DNA from: Aquabacterium sp.
Lineage (GTDB): Bacteria; Pseudomonadota; Gammaproteobacteria; Burkholderiales; Burkholderiaceae_C
DNA length: 37,682 nucleotides
NCBI GenBank assembly: GCA_017994835.1
Contig: JAGOKC010000012.1
Coordinates: forward strand, 1 to 37,682
Direction of reading: 5' to 3'
Below the pieces are notes generated by a model, which was not told the origin of the DNA, ran no database searches, and saw nothing but the letters and a program-made list of their open reading frames with translations. This document shows positions 16,322-23,068 of the stretch, piece by piece. Position 1 is the stretch's first letter; each line of letters starts with the position of its first letter. Made by a program: the position numbers and the translations under genes.

Positions 16322-17134
16322 TCAGACCGGCACGCGCTTGGGCTGGGTCTTGTAGTGGGTGGCGTACAAGGTGGCCCCCACAAAGGTCAGACCGCCCACG
16401 AGGTTGCCCAGCACGGTGGGGATCTCGTTCCAGATCAGGTAGTCCATGATGGTGAAGTTGCCGCCCAGCATCAGGCCCGAGGGGAACAGGTACATGTTGA
16501 CGATGGAATGCTCAAAGCCCATGTAGAAGAACAGCATGATGGGCATCCACATGCCGATGACCTTGCCGGACACCGTGGTGGACATCATGGCAGCCACCAC
16601 GCCGGTAGAGACCATCCAGTTGCACATCACCGCACGGATGAACAGCGTCAGCATGCCAGATGCGCCGTGATCGGCATAGCCCACGGTGCGCCCTTCCCCG
16701 ATGTGGCCGATTTTTTGACCGATGGCGTTGGGCACTTCACTGAATCCGAAGGTGAAGATGATGGCCATGAAGAAAGCCACCGTGAGCGCACCCGCGAAAT
16801 TACCGGTGAACACCAGACCCCAGTTGCGCATCACGCCGCCCCAGGTCGCCCCAGGTCGCTTGTCAAACACGGCCAGCGGGGCCAGGGTGAAGACGCCAGT
16901 CAGCAAATCAAAACCCAGCAGGTAGAGCATGCAGAAACCCACCGGGAACAGCATGGCACCGATCAACGGGTTGCCGGTGTTGACGCTGACCGAAACAGCA
17001 AACGCCGCCGACAGCGACAGGATGGCACCAGCCATGAAGGAGCGAATCAAGGTGTCCCGTGTGGACATGAGGAGCTTGGATTCGCCAGCATCGACCATCT
17101 TGGTCACGAACTCGGCGGGGGCAAGGTAGGCCAT
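16322..17134 (-). CDS. nirC: Formate/nitrite transporter family channel (nitrite uptake)
   Basis: This 270-residue inner-membrane protein has six hydrophobic helices and the FNT signatures: GFDLLTGVF, MCNWMV and GFEHSIVNMYLFPSG, whose His is the conserved pore residue. FNT proteins form pentameric channels for nitrite or formate. Its place after nirB-nirD supports nitrite as the substrate. The ATG at 17134 has GAAGGA 9 bases upstream. A 188-base gap separates it from nirD; that gap holds a sigma-54-like promoter and a small hairpin, so the gene may be transcribed both from nirB and on its own. The downstream kinase/phosphatase starts 25 bases after its stop. Confidence 0.93.
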   Translation of the reverse strand: MAYLAPAEFVTKMVDAGESKLLMSTRDTLIRSFMAGAILSLSAAFAVSVSVNTGNPLIGAMLFPVGFCMLYLLGFDLLTGVFTLAPLAVFDKRPGATWGGVMRNWGLVFTGNFAGALTVAFFMAIIFTFGFSEVPNAIGQKIGHIGEGRTVGYADHGASGMLTLFIRAVMCNWMVSTGVVAAMMSTTVSGKVIGMWMPIMLFFYMGFEHSIVNMYLFPSGLMLGGNFTIMDYLIWNEIPTVLGNLVGGLTFVGATLYATHYKTQPKRVPV

Positions 17135-17181
17135 GGTGTGCGTCCTTCAAACAGTAAAGCAATCAATACAGAACAGACAAG

Positions 17182-17199
17182 CAAGTCAGGAGTGACTTG
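17182..17199. repeat. Hairpin in the nirD-nirC interval
   Basis: CAAGTCA and TGACTTG form a perfect 7-bp stem around a 4-base loop, 48 bases upstream of the nirC start and just after the proposed sigma-54 start site. No T tract follows on the minus strand, so it is more likely an mRNA stability or processing hairpin, or an operator, than a terminator. Confidence 0.45.
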
Positions 17200-17213
17200 A
17201 CGCTCAGGGAGTA

Positions 17214-17229
17214 CGCAGCTTTCGTGCCA
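17214..17229 (-). promoter_or_regulatory. Candidate sigma-54 promoter of nirC
   Basis: The minus strand reads TGGCAC-GAAAG-CTGCG. The -24 half matches TGGCACG exactly, and GG and GC are 10 bases apart as required. The -12 half has two mismatches to TTGCA outside the essential GC. Transcription would start near 17203, about 70 bases before the nirC ATG. An NtrC-like dyad lies about 85 bases upstream of that start. Confidence 0.5.
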
Positions 17230-17279
17230 GCGGATTGATCTTCATCAACATCCAGATCACCACCAAGCTGGTGCGTGAC

Positions 17280-17296
17280 CGTACGGCTTTGGTGCA
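17280..17296 (-). promoter_or_regulatory. NtrC-like dyad upstream of nirC promoter
   Basis: The minus strand reads TGCAC-CAAAGCC-GTACG, which matches 8 of 10 defined positions of the NtrC site TGCAC-N7-GTGCA. It is centred about 85 bases upstream of the predicted sigma-54 start, within the usual range for enhancer sites. Confidence 0.35.
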
Positions 17297-17322
17297 TGCC
17301 TGAGCGATGGGCACAGCACGTA

Positions 17323-17685
17323 TCAAAGCGCGAGCGCCACCCTCACCTTGCCGCCTTCCATGCAAACCTGGTGCGCCTGCACGGCATACTCGGGCGATTC
17401 CAGGCATTCGCCCGTACGCAGGTCGTAGTGCTGCTTGTAGAGCGGTGAGGCCACGACAGTGCGCCCGCCCAGGCTACCGACCAGACCGCGCGACAACACG
17501 CTGGCACCGCTTTTCGGGTCCACGTTGTCAATCGCAAAGAGCTGGCCGGAGCCCACCCGAAAAACTGCCACGTGGCGACCCTCGACCAGCGCGCACACGC
17601 CGGTGTTGGGCAAGATATGGTCCACCGGGCAGATGGTGGTCCAGGCGCTGGTTTCAGGTGAGAAATCCATAACGGCTGCGTTCAT
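17323..17685 (-). CDS. nirD: Assimilatory nitrite reductase (NADH) small subunit
   Basis: The 120-residue protein has a Rieske-type fold (ALVEGRHVAVFRV...LFAIDNVDPKSGASVLSRG...VASPLYKQHYDLRTGECL) but lacks the Cys-His iron-sulfur ligands, as is normal for NirD. It partners NirB in the six-electron reduction of nitrite to ammonium in the cytoplasm. The ATG at 17685 has AAGGAG 7 bases upstream and lies 23 bases after nirB. An internal ATG at codon 6 is less likely. Confidence 0.95.
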   Translation of the reverse strand: MNAAVMDFSPETSAWTTICPVDHILPNTGVCALVEGRHVAVFRVGSGQLFAIDNVDPKSGASVLSRGLVGSLGGRTVVASPLYKQHYDLRTGECLESPEYAVQAHQVCMEGGKVRVALAL

Positions 17686-17708
17686 GTTCGACTCCTTGGG
17701 TGATGCGC

Positions 17709-20237
17709 TCAGACCGCGACGGCATCGGTCTGGGTGGACTGCTCTTCAGAACGGGCCGGACGAATCTGCCCGCGTTCCTTGACGAAGACGATGCGTTCGT
17801 CCTTGGCGTCGCTGTTGACGAAAGAGCGGAAGCGCTGGCGCACCTCGGGCTGTGTCACGGCGGTCTTCCACTCGCACTGATAGGTGTCCACCACATGCTG
17901 CATCTGCAGCTCCAACTCTTCACCCAGGCCCAGGCTGTCGTTCACAACCACATCCTTGAGGTAGCCCAGGCCGCCTTCGAGGTTTTCACGCCAGGTGCTG
18001 GTGCGCTGCAGACGATCTGCCGTGCGAACGTAGAACATCAGGAAGCGGTCGATCAGCTTGATGAGGGTTTGCTTGTCCAGATCGGAGGCGATCAGCTCGG
18101 CATGACGGGGCTTCATGCCGCCGTTGCCGCACACATAAAGGTTCCAACCCTTGTCGGTGGCGATCACGCCCACATCCTTGCCCTGGGCTTCGGCGCACTC
18201 ACGGGTGCAACCCGACACACCAAACTTGATTTTGTGCGGCGAGCGCAGGCCCTTGTAGCGGTTTTCCAGCTCAACGGCGAGGCCCACGCTGTCGCCCACG
18301 CCATAACGGCACCAGGTCGAGCCCACGCAGCTCTTGACGGTACGCAAAGACTTGCCATAGGCGTGTCCGGATTCAAAGCCTGCCGCGATCAGCTCTTCCC
18401 AGATCAGGGGCAGTTGCTCGACCCGCGCGCCAAACAGGTCCACCCGCTGTCCACCCGTAACCTTGGTGTAGAGCCCGTACTTCTTGGCAACCTGGCCTAC
18501 AGCGATCAGGCCATCGGGTGTGACCTCCCCGCCTGCCATGCGCGGCACCACCGAATAAGTGCCGTCCTTCTGGATGTTGCCCAGGAAGTAGTCGTTGCTG
18601 TCCTGCAAGCTGGCGAGGTCTTTCTGCAAGACAAAGTCATTCCACACGGACGCAAGGATGTTGGCCGCCGTGGGTTTACAGACATCGCAACCCAGCCCCT
18701 GGCCGTGGCGGGCCAGCAAGTCATCGAAGGTTTTGATCTGGCCGACGCGAATGAGGTGATACAGCTCCTGCCGCGAATAGGCAAAGTGTTCGCAGACATG
18801 GTTGTTGACCGCCATGCCGCGCTTGCTCATTTCGGCCTTCATGACCTGGGTGACCAGGGGGACACAGCCTCCACAGGTGGCACCGGCCTTGGTGCAGGTC
18901 TTCATCTCGGCGATGGTGGTGACACCCTCGCCCACCGCCGCGCAGATCTGACCCTTGGTGACGTTGTTGCACGAACAGATCTGAGCCGTATCGGGCAGCG
19001 CCTCGACACCCAGCCCCGGCTTGGCCTGACCATCACTGGACGGCAGAATCAGGAACTCAGGCTTGTCAGGCAAAGCGATGCCATTGAGGGCCATCTGCAG
19101 CAAAGTGCCGTATTCATCGGCATTGCCGACCAACACCGCACCCAACAGCTTCTTGCCATCTTCGCTCACCACGATCTTTTTATAGACCTGGTGAATGTCA
19201 TCGTTGAAGTGGAAACTGCGGCAACGTGGTGTCTTGCCGTGGGCATCGCCAATGCTGGCAACGTCCACGCCCATCAGCTTGAGCTTGGTGCTCATGTCGG
19301 CACCCTTGAACTCGGCAGCGCTGTCGCCTGCAATGTGCCGCGCGGCAACGCGGGCCATGTCGTAGCCGGGGGCCACAAGGCCAAAGGTCTGGTCGTTCCA
19401 CGACGCGCATTCACCAATGGCATAGACGTTGTGGTCGCTGGTACGGCAATGGTCATCAATGACCACGCCCCCACGTGGGCCGATGGCCAGCACGCACTGG
19501 CGGGCCAGATCATCACGCGGACGGATGCCGGCCGAGAACACGATCATGTCGGTCTCGTGGTAGCTGCCGTCTTCAAAGACCATGCGGTGACGGTGTCCGG
19601 CCCCATCGACAATCTTGACGGTGCTGCGGCCCGTGAGCACGTTGACGCCAAGGGCCTCCATCTTGTGGCGCAGGATGCGTCCACCACCTTCGTCCACCTG
19701 GACGGCCATCAAGCGCGGCGCGAACTCCACCACGTGCGGCTGCAGACCGATGTCGCGCAATGCCTTGGCGCACTCCAGTCCCAACAAGCCACCGCCCACC
19801 ACCACCCCGGTGCGGGCCTTGGCGCCTGCAGCCTTCATGGCATCGAGGTCTTCAATGGTGCGATAAACAAAGCACTTCTCACGGTCACGACCGGGAATGG
19901 GCGGCACGAAGGGCGTGGAACCGGTGGCCAGCACCAGCTTGTCGTAGGGCAGCACCTCGCCATCGGCGGTGGTGACCGTGCGGTCGCGCCGTTCGATGGC
20001 CACGGCACGGGCAGCCAGGCGCAGGGAAAAGCCGGTGCGTTCAAAGAAACCTGGCTCGACGAGGCTCAGGTCTTCAGCCGTTTTGCCCGAAAAATATTCA
20101 GACAGGTGAACCCGGTCATAGGCAGGACGCGGCTCTTCACACAGAACGGTGACTTCAGCGTTCTGCAGGCCAGCCTCAGCCAGGCTTTCGAGAAATTTGT
20201 GCCCCACCATGCCGTGGCCAACAACGACGATCTTCAT
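17709..20237 (-). CDS. nirB: Assimilatory nitrite reductase (NADH) large subunit
   Basis: The 842-residue cytoplasmic enzyme reduces nitrite to ammonium with NADH. The FAD-binding motif VVVGHGMVG is at the N-terminus and the NAD-binding motif VVVGGGLLGLE near residue 146. A BFD-type [2Fe-2S] cluster uses Cys421, Cys423, Cys455 and Cys458. The siroheme/[4Fe-4S] site has Cys637, Cys643, Cys677 and Cys681 (SCVGSTWCRYG and VSGCTRECAEAQ). All cofactor ligands are intact. An upstream in-frame codon at 20357 is excluded because it lies upstream of the predicted sigma-54 transcript start; ATG 20237 has AGGAG 5 bases away. Siroheme could be completed by the CbiX-type chelatase at 30839. No nitrate reductase or nitrate transporter lies in the window. 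Confidence 0.96.
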   Translation of the reverse strand: MKIVVVGHGMVGHKFLESLAEAGLQNAEVTVLCEEPRPAYDRVHLSEYFSGKTAEDLSLVEPGFFERTGFSLRLAARAVAIERRDRTVTTADGEVLPYDKLVLATGSTPFVPPIPGRDREKCFVYRTIEDLDAMKAAGAKARTGVVVGGGLLGLECAKALRDIGLQPHVVEFAPRLMAVQVDEGGGRILRHKMEALGVNVLTGRSTVKIVDGAGHRHRMVFEDGSYHETDMIVFSAGIRPRDDLARQCVLAIGPRGGVVIDDHCRTSDHNVYAIGECASWNDQTFGLVAPGYDMARVAARHIAGDSAAEFKGADMSTKLKLMGVDVASIGDAHGKTPRCRSFHFNDDIHQVYKKIVVSEDGKKLLGAVLVGNADEYGTLLQMALNGIALPDKPEFLILPSSDGQAKPGLGVEALPDTAQICSCNNVTKGQICAAVGEGVTTIAEMKTCTKAGATCGGCVPLVTQVMKAEMSKRGMAVNNHVCEHFAYSRQELYHLIRVGQIKTFDDLLARHGQGLGCDVCKPTAANILASVWNDFVLQKDLASLQDSNDYFLGNIQKDGTYSVVPRMAGGEVTPDGLIAVGQVAKKYGLYTKVTGGQRVDLFGARVEQLPLIWEELIAAGFESGHAYGKSLRTVKSCVGSTWCRYGVGDSVGLAVELENRYKGLRSPHKIKFGVSGCTRECAEAQGKDVGVIATDKGWNLYVCGNGGMKPRHAELIASDLDKQTLIKLIDRFLMFYVRTADRLQRTSTWRENLEGGLGYLKDVVVNDSLGLGEELELQMQHVVDTYQCEWKTAVTQPEVRQRFRSFVNSDAKDERIVFVKERGQIRPARSEEQSTQTDAVAV

Positions 20238-20282
20238 ATGCACTCCTGCAACGCTTAAGGGAAGTAGCGAAGGTGGGGCGAT

Positions 20283-20298
20283 CAAACCTGTGGGTTTG
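20283..20298. repeat. Hairpin in the nirB leader
   Basis: CAAACC and GGTTTG form a 6-bp stem around a 4-base loop inside the predicted nirB 5' leader, about 46 bases before the start codon. Nitrate-assimilation leaders in relatives can carry NasT/NasR antiterminator hairpins, but the hexanucleotide loop expected for an ANTAR target is not present here, so no function is assigned. Confidence 0.35.
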
Positions 20299-20330
20299 AG
20301 CCAGCGCACCATCAGATACACCCTGTGTTC

Positions 20331-20346
20331 TGCAATATGCGTGCCA
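20331..20346 (-). promoter_or_regulatory. Sigma-54 promoter of nirBD
   Basis: The minus strand reads TGGCAC-GCATA-TTGCA, an exact match to the RpoN consensus including the GG/GC pairs. Transcription should begin near 20320, giving a leader of about 83 bases before the nirB ATG. This implies that nirB needs an enhancer-binding activator; an NtrC-type site is correctly placed upstream. Confidence 0.85.
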
Positions 20347-20429
20347 TGCAAGATCAAGGGGCAGCAAAGCTGCGTCGGGCCACGTTGGCACCGTGTTGCA
20401 GCGCCCCATCGTGGTTCGGTGCACGCTGA

Positions 20430-20446
20430 CGCACGAAAGCGGTGCA
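20430..20446 (-). promoter_or_regulatory. NtrC-type enhancer site for nirB
   Basis: The minus strand reads TGCACCGCTTTCGTGCG. It matches 9 of 10 defined bases of the NtrC site TGCAC-N7-GTGCA. Its centre is about 118 bases upstream of the predicted sigma-54 start, the usual distance for NtrC enhancers. A TGCAC half-site follows 23 bases further downstream. Confidence 0.6.
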
Positions 20447-20504
20447 GTCAGTTCAGTGGACATTCAAGTCCACAGATGGAGCCCTCAGTTGGTGCTCCAC
20501 CATG

Positions 20505-20565
20505 AAAAAGGCCGCTCATCGCAACCCGCACTGTCAAACGACAAGGCGGACGCAGATGAGCGGCC
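20505..20565 (-). terminator. Structured intrinsic terminator of norB
   Basis: On the minus strand, 19 bases after the norB stop, GGCCGCTCATC pairs perfectly with GATGAGCGGCC (11 bp) and is followed by TTTTTC. The 34-base loop folds again: CCGC pairs with GCGG and TGTC with GACA around GTTT, with symmetric internal loops. This is a strong Rho-independent terminator that insulates nirB from norB readthrough. Confidence 0.85.
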
Positions 20566-20583
20566 AGCGTATCAAACGCTATT

Positions 20584-22836
20584 TCAACGCTTCACAGCGA
20601 CGGGGCCTTCCGAAGAAAACACACCCTTGACGACCTGCCACACCATGGCCAGTGCACCAATGATGAACACAACGTCACCGAAGGTACGCACCCAGCGCAG
20701 GGTTTGCATGATCTCTTGTTGCATGAAGGCTTCGCTGCGGGCGTACCACAGGCCTTCGCTGACGCTGGCGTAGAACTGCAGGAACCCGATCGGCAGCAAG
20801 CTGGTCGAGATCATCAGAACCAGACCGATGTTCAACCACCAGAAGGCAGTCTTCATCAGACCTTCGTCAAAGCGGAAGTTCGGACGCACATAGCGCAGAA
20901 CCAGCAAGGTGAAGCCCAAGGCGAGGAAGCCATAGACACCGAACAATGCAGCGTGAGCGTGCACGGCTGTGGTGTTCAGACCCTGGATGTAGTACAGCGA
21001 GATGGGCGGATTGATCATGAAACCAAAGACGCCAGCACCCAGCATGTTCCAGAACGCCACTGCCACAAAGCACATCAGCGGCCACTTCACACGTTCCATC
21101 CACTCAGCACGCTTTTGCAGACGCCAGTGTTCCCACGCCTCGTGACCGAGCACGATCAGCGGCACCACTTCGAGTGCACTGAAGGTGGCACCCACAGCCA
21201 TGACGGGCGTGGTGGTACCAGCGAAGTACAGGTGGTGGAAGGTACCGGGCACACCGCCCAGCATGAACAGCGAAGCCGAAGCCAGGCTGGCCACCGTGGC
21301 CATGCGCTTGGAAACCAGACCCATGCTGGAGAAGATGAAGGCCAGGGCCGTGGTTGCGAAGACTTCGAAGAAGCCTTCCACCCAAAGGTGGACCACCCAC
21401 CAGCGCCAGTACTCCATCACCGACAGGTGAGTGCGTTCGCCGTAAGCAAAGCCAGCACCGTAGAACAGGCCAATGGCGATCACCGAAGCCGACAACAGGG
21501 CCAGCAGGTTCTTGTCACCAGGCGCGCGCAGTGCCGGCACGATGGCGCGCAGCATCAACACCAGCCAGAAGGCAACACCCGTGAACTTGCCAATCTGCCA
21601 GAGTCGGCCCAGATCGACGTATTCATAACCTTGGTGACCCAGCCAGAAGTTCCACTCCGGCGGCATGATCTGCGCAATCGCGAGGTAGTTCCCGGTGAAG
21701 GAGCCTGCAACCACGACAACCAGCGCCCAGAACAGCACATCAACGCCGAGCTTCTGGAACTTGGGATCCTTGCCGCCATTGATGATGGGAGCCAGGAACA
21801 AGCCAGCCGTCAGGAAGCCAGTGGCAATCCAGAACAAGGCGCTTTGAATGTGCCAGGTACGCAGCAAGGTGTAGGGGAACCACTTGGACAGCGGAATGCC
21901 ATAGAAGTCTTGCCCTTCCACCGTGTAGTGAGCCGTGGCCCCACCCAGCAGAACCTGGAACCCGAACAGGGCAACGACCAGAAACAGGTACTTGCCCAGG
22001 CCACGCTGCGAGTCAGTCAAACCGACCAGGCTGAGAGGATCACGCGCCGGTGCGACAGGCTCTTCTTCGTCGTGGTCACTCAGGAAAGCCCAGGCCCAGA
22101 CCAGGAAACCGACACCTGCGATGAGCAGGATCACGCTGACGATGGACCAGATGAGGTTTTCTGGCGTCGGCTTGTTGTCGATCAGTGGCTCGTGCGGCCA
22201 GTTGTTCGTGTAAGTCGCATCCAGATTCGGGCGCTCTGTGGCGGCTGCCCAGGCAGTCCAGAAGAAGAACTGTGTCAGTTGCACGCGGCGAGCGGCATCT
22301 GGCAAGGTGTCTTCCTTCATGGCGTAGTTCTTGCGCGTGGTGTGCACCGCAGGATCTGCACTGAACAGGGCGTCGTAGTAAGCAGCCGTTTTCTGGACAG
22401 CCAGCTGGCGACGTGGGCTCAACACCAGAATATCGTTGACCACATTGTTGTTGCGGTACTCGGTCTTCAGGCGTTGACGCAGCATGGCCTGCTGGTCTTC
22501 CTTGAGTTGGTCAAAAGCTTGACCATACTCATCTTGAGCAGCCAGATCAAGCCAGGTTGTCAGCTCGCGGTGCAGCCAGTCAGCGGTCCAGTCAGGTGCC
22601 TGGTAAGCACCGTGACCCCAGATGGAGCCCAACTGCATGCCACCCACGCTTTGCCAGGCGGTCTGGCCATCGAGGATGTCTTTTTCGGTGAACAACACCG
22701 TGCCATCGACGCTTGTCACTTGGTCAGGAATGGGAGGTGCCTCGCGGTAAACCTCGCGCCCGAACCAGCCAAGCAAGCAGAACGTGACGGCGAGCACGCC
22801 GATCAAGGTCCACCAAAGCTTGCGATAGTTACCCAT
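20584..22836 (-). CDS. norB: Quinol-dependent nitric oxide reductase (qNOR)
   Basis: The 750-residue single-subunit enzyme reduces NO to N2O with electrons from quinol. It begins MGNYRKLWWTLIGVLAVTFC (first TM helix), then has an extracytoplasmic domain of about 200 residues (VTSVDGTVLFTEKDILDGQT...), which replaces NorC and marks the quinol type, and about twelve further TM helices. Haem-region motifs such as TWHIQSALFWIA, HLWVEGFFEVFAT and the paired His in GTFHHLYF are present. A longer frame to 22959 would start upstream of the predicted transcript; ATG 22836 follows GGGGGG. Transcription should depend on sigma-54 and NorR. It detoxifies NO and could feed N2O to the nos system at the right end. 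Confidence 0.96.
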   Translation of the reverse strand: MGNYRKLWWTLIGVLAVTFCLLGWFGREVYREAPPIPDQVTSVDGTVLFTEKDILDGQTAWQSVGGMQLGSIWGHGAYQAPDWTADWLHRELTTWLDLAAQDEYGQAFDQLKEDQQAMLRQRLKTEYRNNNVVNDILVLSPRRQLAVQKTAAYYDALFSADPAVHTTRKNYAMKEDTLPDAARRVQLTQFFFWTAWAAATERPNLDATYTNNWPHEPLIDNKPTPENLIWSIVSVILLIAGVGFLVWAWAFLSDHDEEEPVAPARDPLSLVGLTDSQRGLGKYLFLVVALFGFQVLLGGATAHYTVEGQDFYGIPLSKWFPYTLLRTWHIQSALFWIATGFLTAGLFLAPIINGGKDPKFQKLGVDVLFWALVVVVAGSFTGNYLAIAQIMPPEWNFWLGHQGYEYVDLGRLWQIGKFTGVAFWLVLMLRAIVPALRAPGDKNLLALLSASVIAIGLFYGAGFAYGERTHLSVMEYWRWWVVHLWVEGFFEVFATTALAFIFSSMGLVSKRMATVASLASASLFMLGGVPGTFHHLYFAGTTTPVMAVGATFSALEVVPLIVLGHEAWEHWRLQKRAEWMERVKWPLMCFVAVAFWNMLGAGVFGFMINPPISLYYIQGLNTTAVHAHAALFGVYGFLALGFTLLVLRYVRPNFRFDEGLMKTAFWWLNIGLVLMISTSLLPIGFLQFYASVSEGLWYARSEAFMQQEIMQTLRWVRTFGDVVFIIGALAMVWQVVKGVFSSEGPVAVKR

Positions 22837-22954
22837 GTTGACGCCCCCCTTCGCATGCGTGCGGAACCCGCGCGCAACGATCAAGAGTGGCTGAAAGTGG
22901 TCTTGCCATGTGTTGCTCCTTAAGAGACGAGAAATGCCTGTCGCGCATTCTGAG

Positions 22955-22970
22955 TGCAAAACCCGTGCCC
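22955..22970 (-). promoter_or_regulatory. Sigma-54 promoter of norB
   Basis: The minus strand reads GGGCAC-GGGTT-TTGCA, which differs from TGGCAC-N5-TTGCA at one non-essential base. Transcription would start near 22944, with a leader of about 108 bases. NorR is a sigma-54 activator encoded divergently, so promoter type and regulator agree. Confidence 0.8.
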
Positions 22971-23011
22971 GTTGATGACTTGTTGCAAATCAAGTACTTG
23001 GATGCACACAG

Positions 23012-23068
23012 GGTTCAATCTACCTTGCTAAAACATGGTTAAAATGACCTCAAATGGTAGATTTCACC
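23012..23068. promoter_or_regulatory. Three NorR-type boxes (GGT-N7-ACC)
   Basis: Three exact GGT-N7-ACC boxes lie at 23012-23024, 23037-23049 and 23056-23068, centred about 74, 99 and 118 bases upstream of the predicted norB start. This core and the number of sites match the NorR enhancers described for norAB of Ralstonia eutropha and norVW of E. coli. The third box covers the first five codons of norR, so bound NorR could also limit its own synthesis. Confidence 0.8.

Larger units (their letters stand above)
20238..20583. other. 346-base non-coding interval between nirB and norB
   Basis: No gene is supported here. From right to left it holds the structured norB terminator (20505-20565), an NtrC-type dyad (20430-20446), the exact sigma-54 promoter of nirB (20331-20346) and a small leader hairpin (20283-20298). 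Short open frames across it lack family signatures and ribosome sites. Confidence 0.75.

Noticed and set aside
16838-16857. Tandem 10-bp duplication GCCCCAGGTC x2 inside nirC as a slippage (phase-variation) site.
   Set aside because: Only two units, and the encoded RPGATWGGV resembles the normal family sequence, so it is probably coincidental.
17204-17407. Short minus-strand open frame ending MLMKINPLARKLRTP between nirD and nirC, as a small gene or gene remnant.
   Set aside because: It overlaps nirD, has no ribosome site, no recognised family, and its tail coincides with the sigma-54-like promoter; a regulatory role for the DNA explains it better.
20283-20320. NasT/NasR ANTAR antiterminator leader for nirB.
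   Set aside because: Only one small hairpin with a 4-base loop is visible; the paired hexaloop stems and a following terminator are missing.
20238-20357. Upstream extension of nirB by 40 residues.
   Set aside because: It spans the sigma-54 promoter itself; ATG 20237 has AGGAG and begins with the FAD motif.
20704-22923. A 739-residue plus-strand frame opposite norB.
   Set aside because: It is Gln/His/Arg-rich, as expected for antisense of a GC-rich membrane-protein gene; no domain is recognisable.
22837-22959. Upstream extension of norB by 41 codons.
   Set aside because: It would begin upstream of the predicted sigma-54 transcript start, and the added residues do not resemble qNOR; ATG 22836 has a strong G-rich ribosome site.
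22979-22993. FNR/Dnr box (TTGAT-N4-ATCAA) near norB, based on TTGAT and ATCAA half-sites.
   Set aside because: The half-sites are too far apart; the promoter fits sigma-54 and NorR instead.
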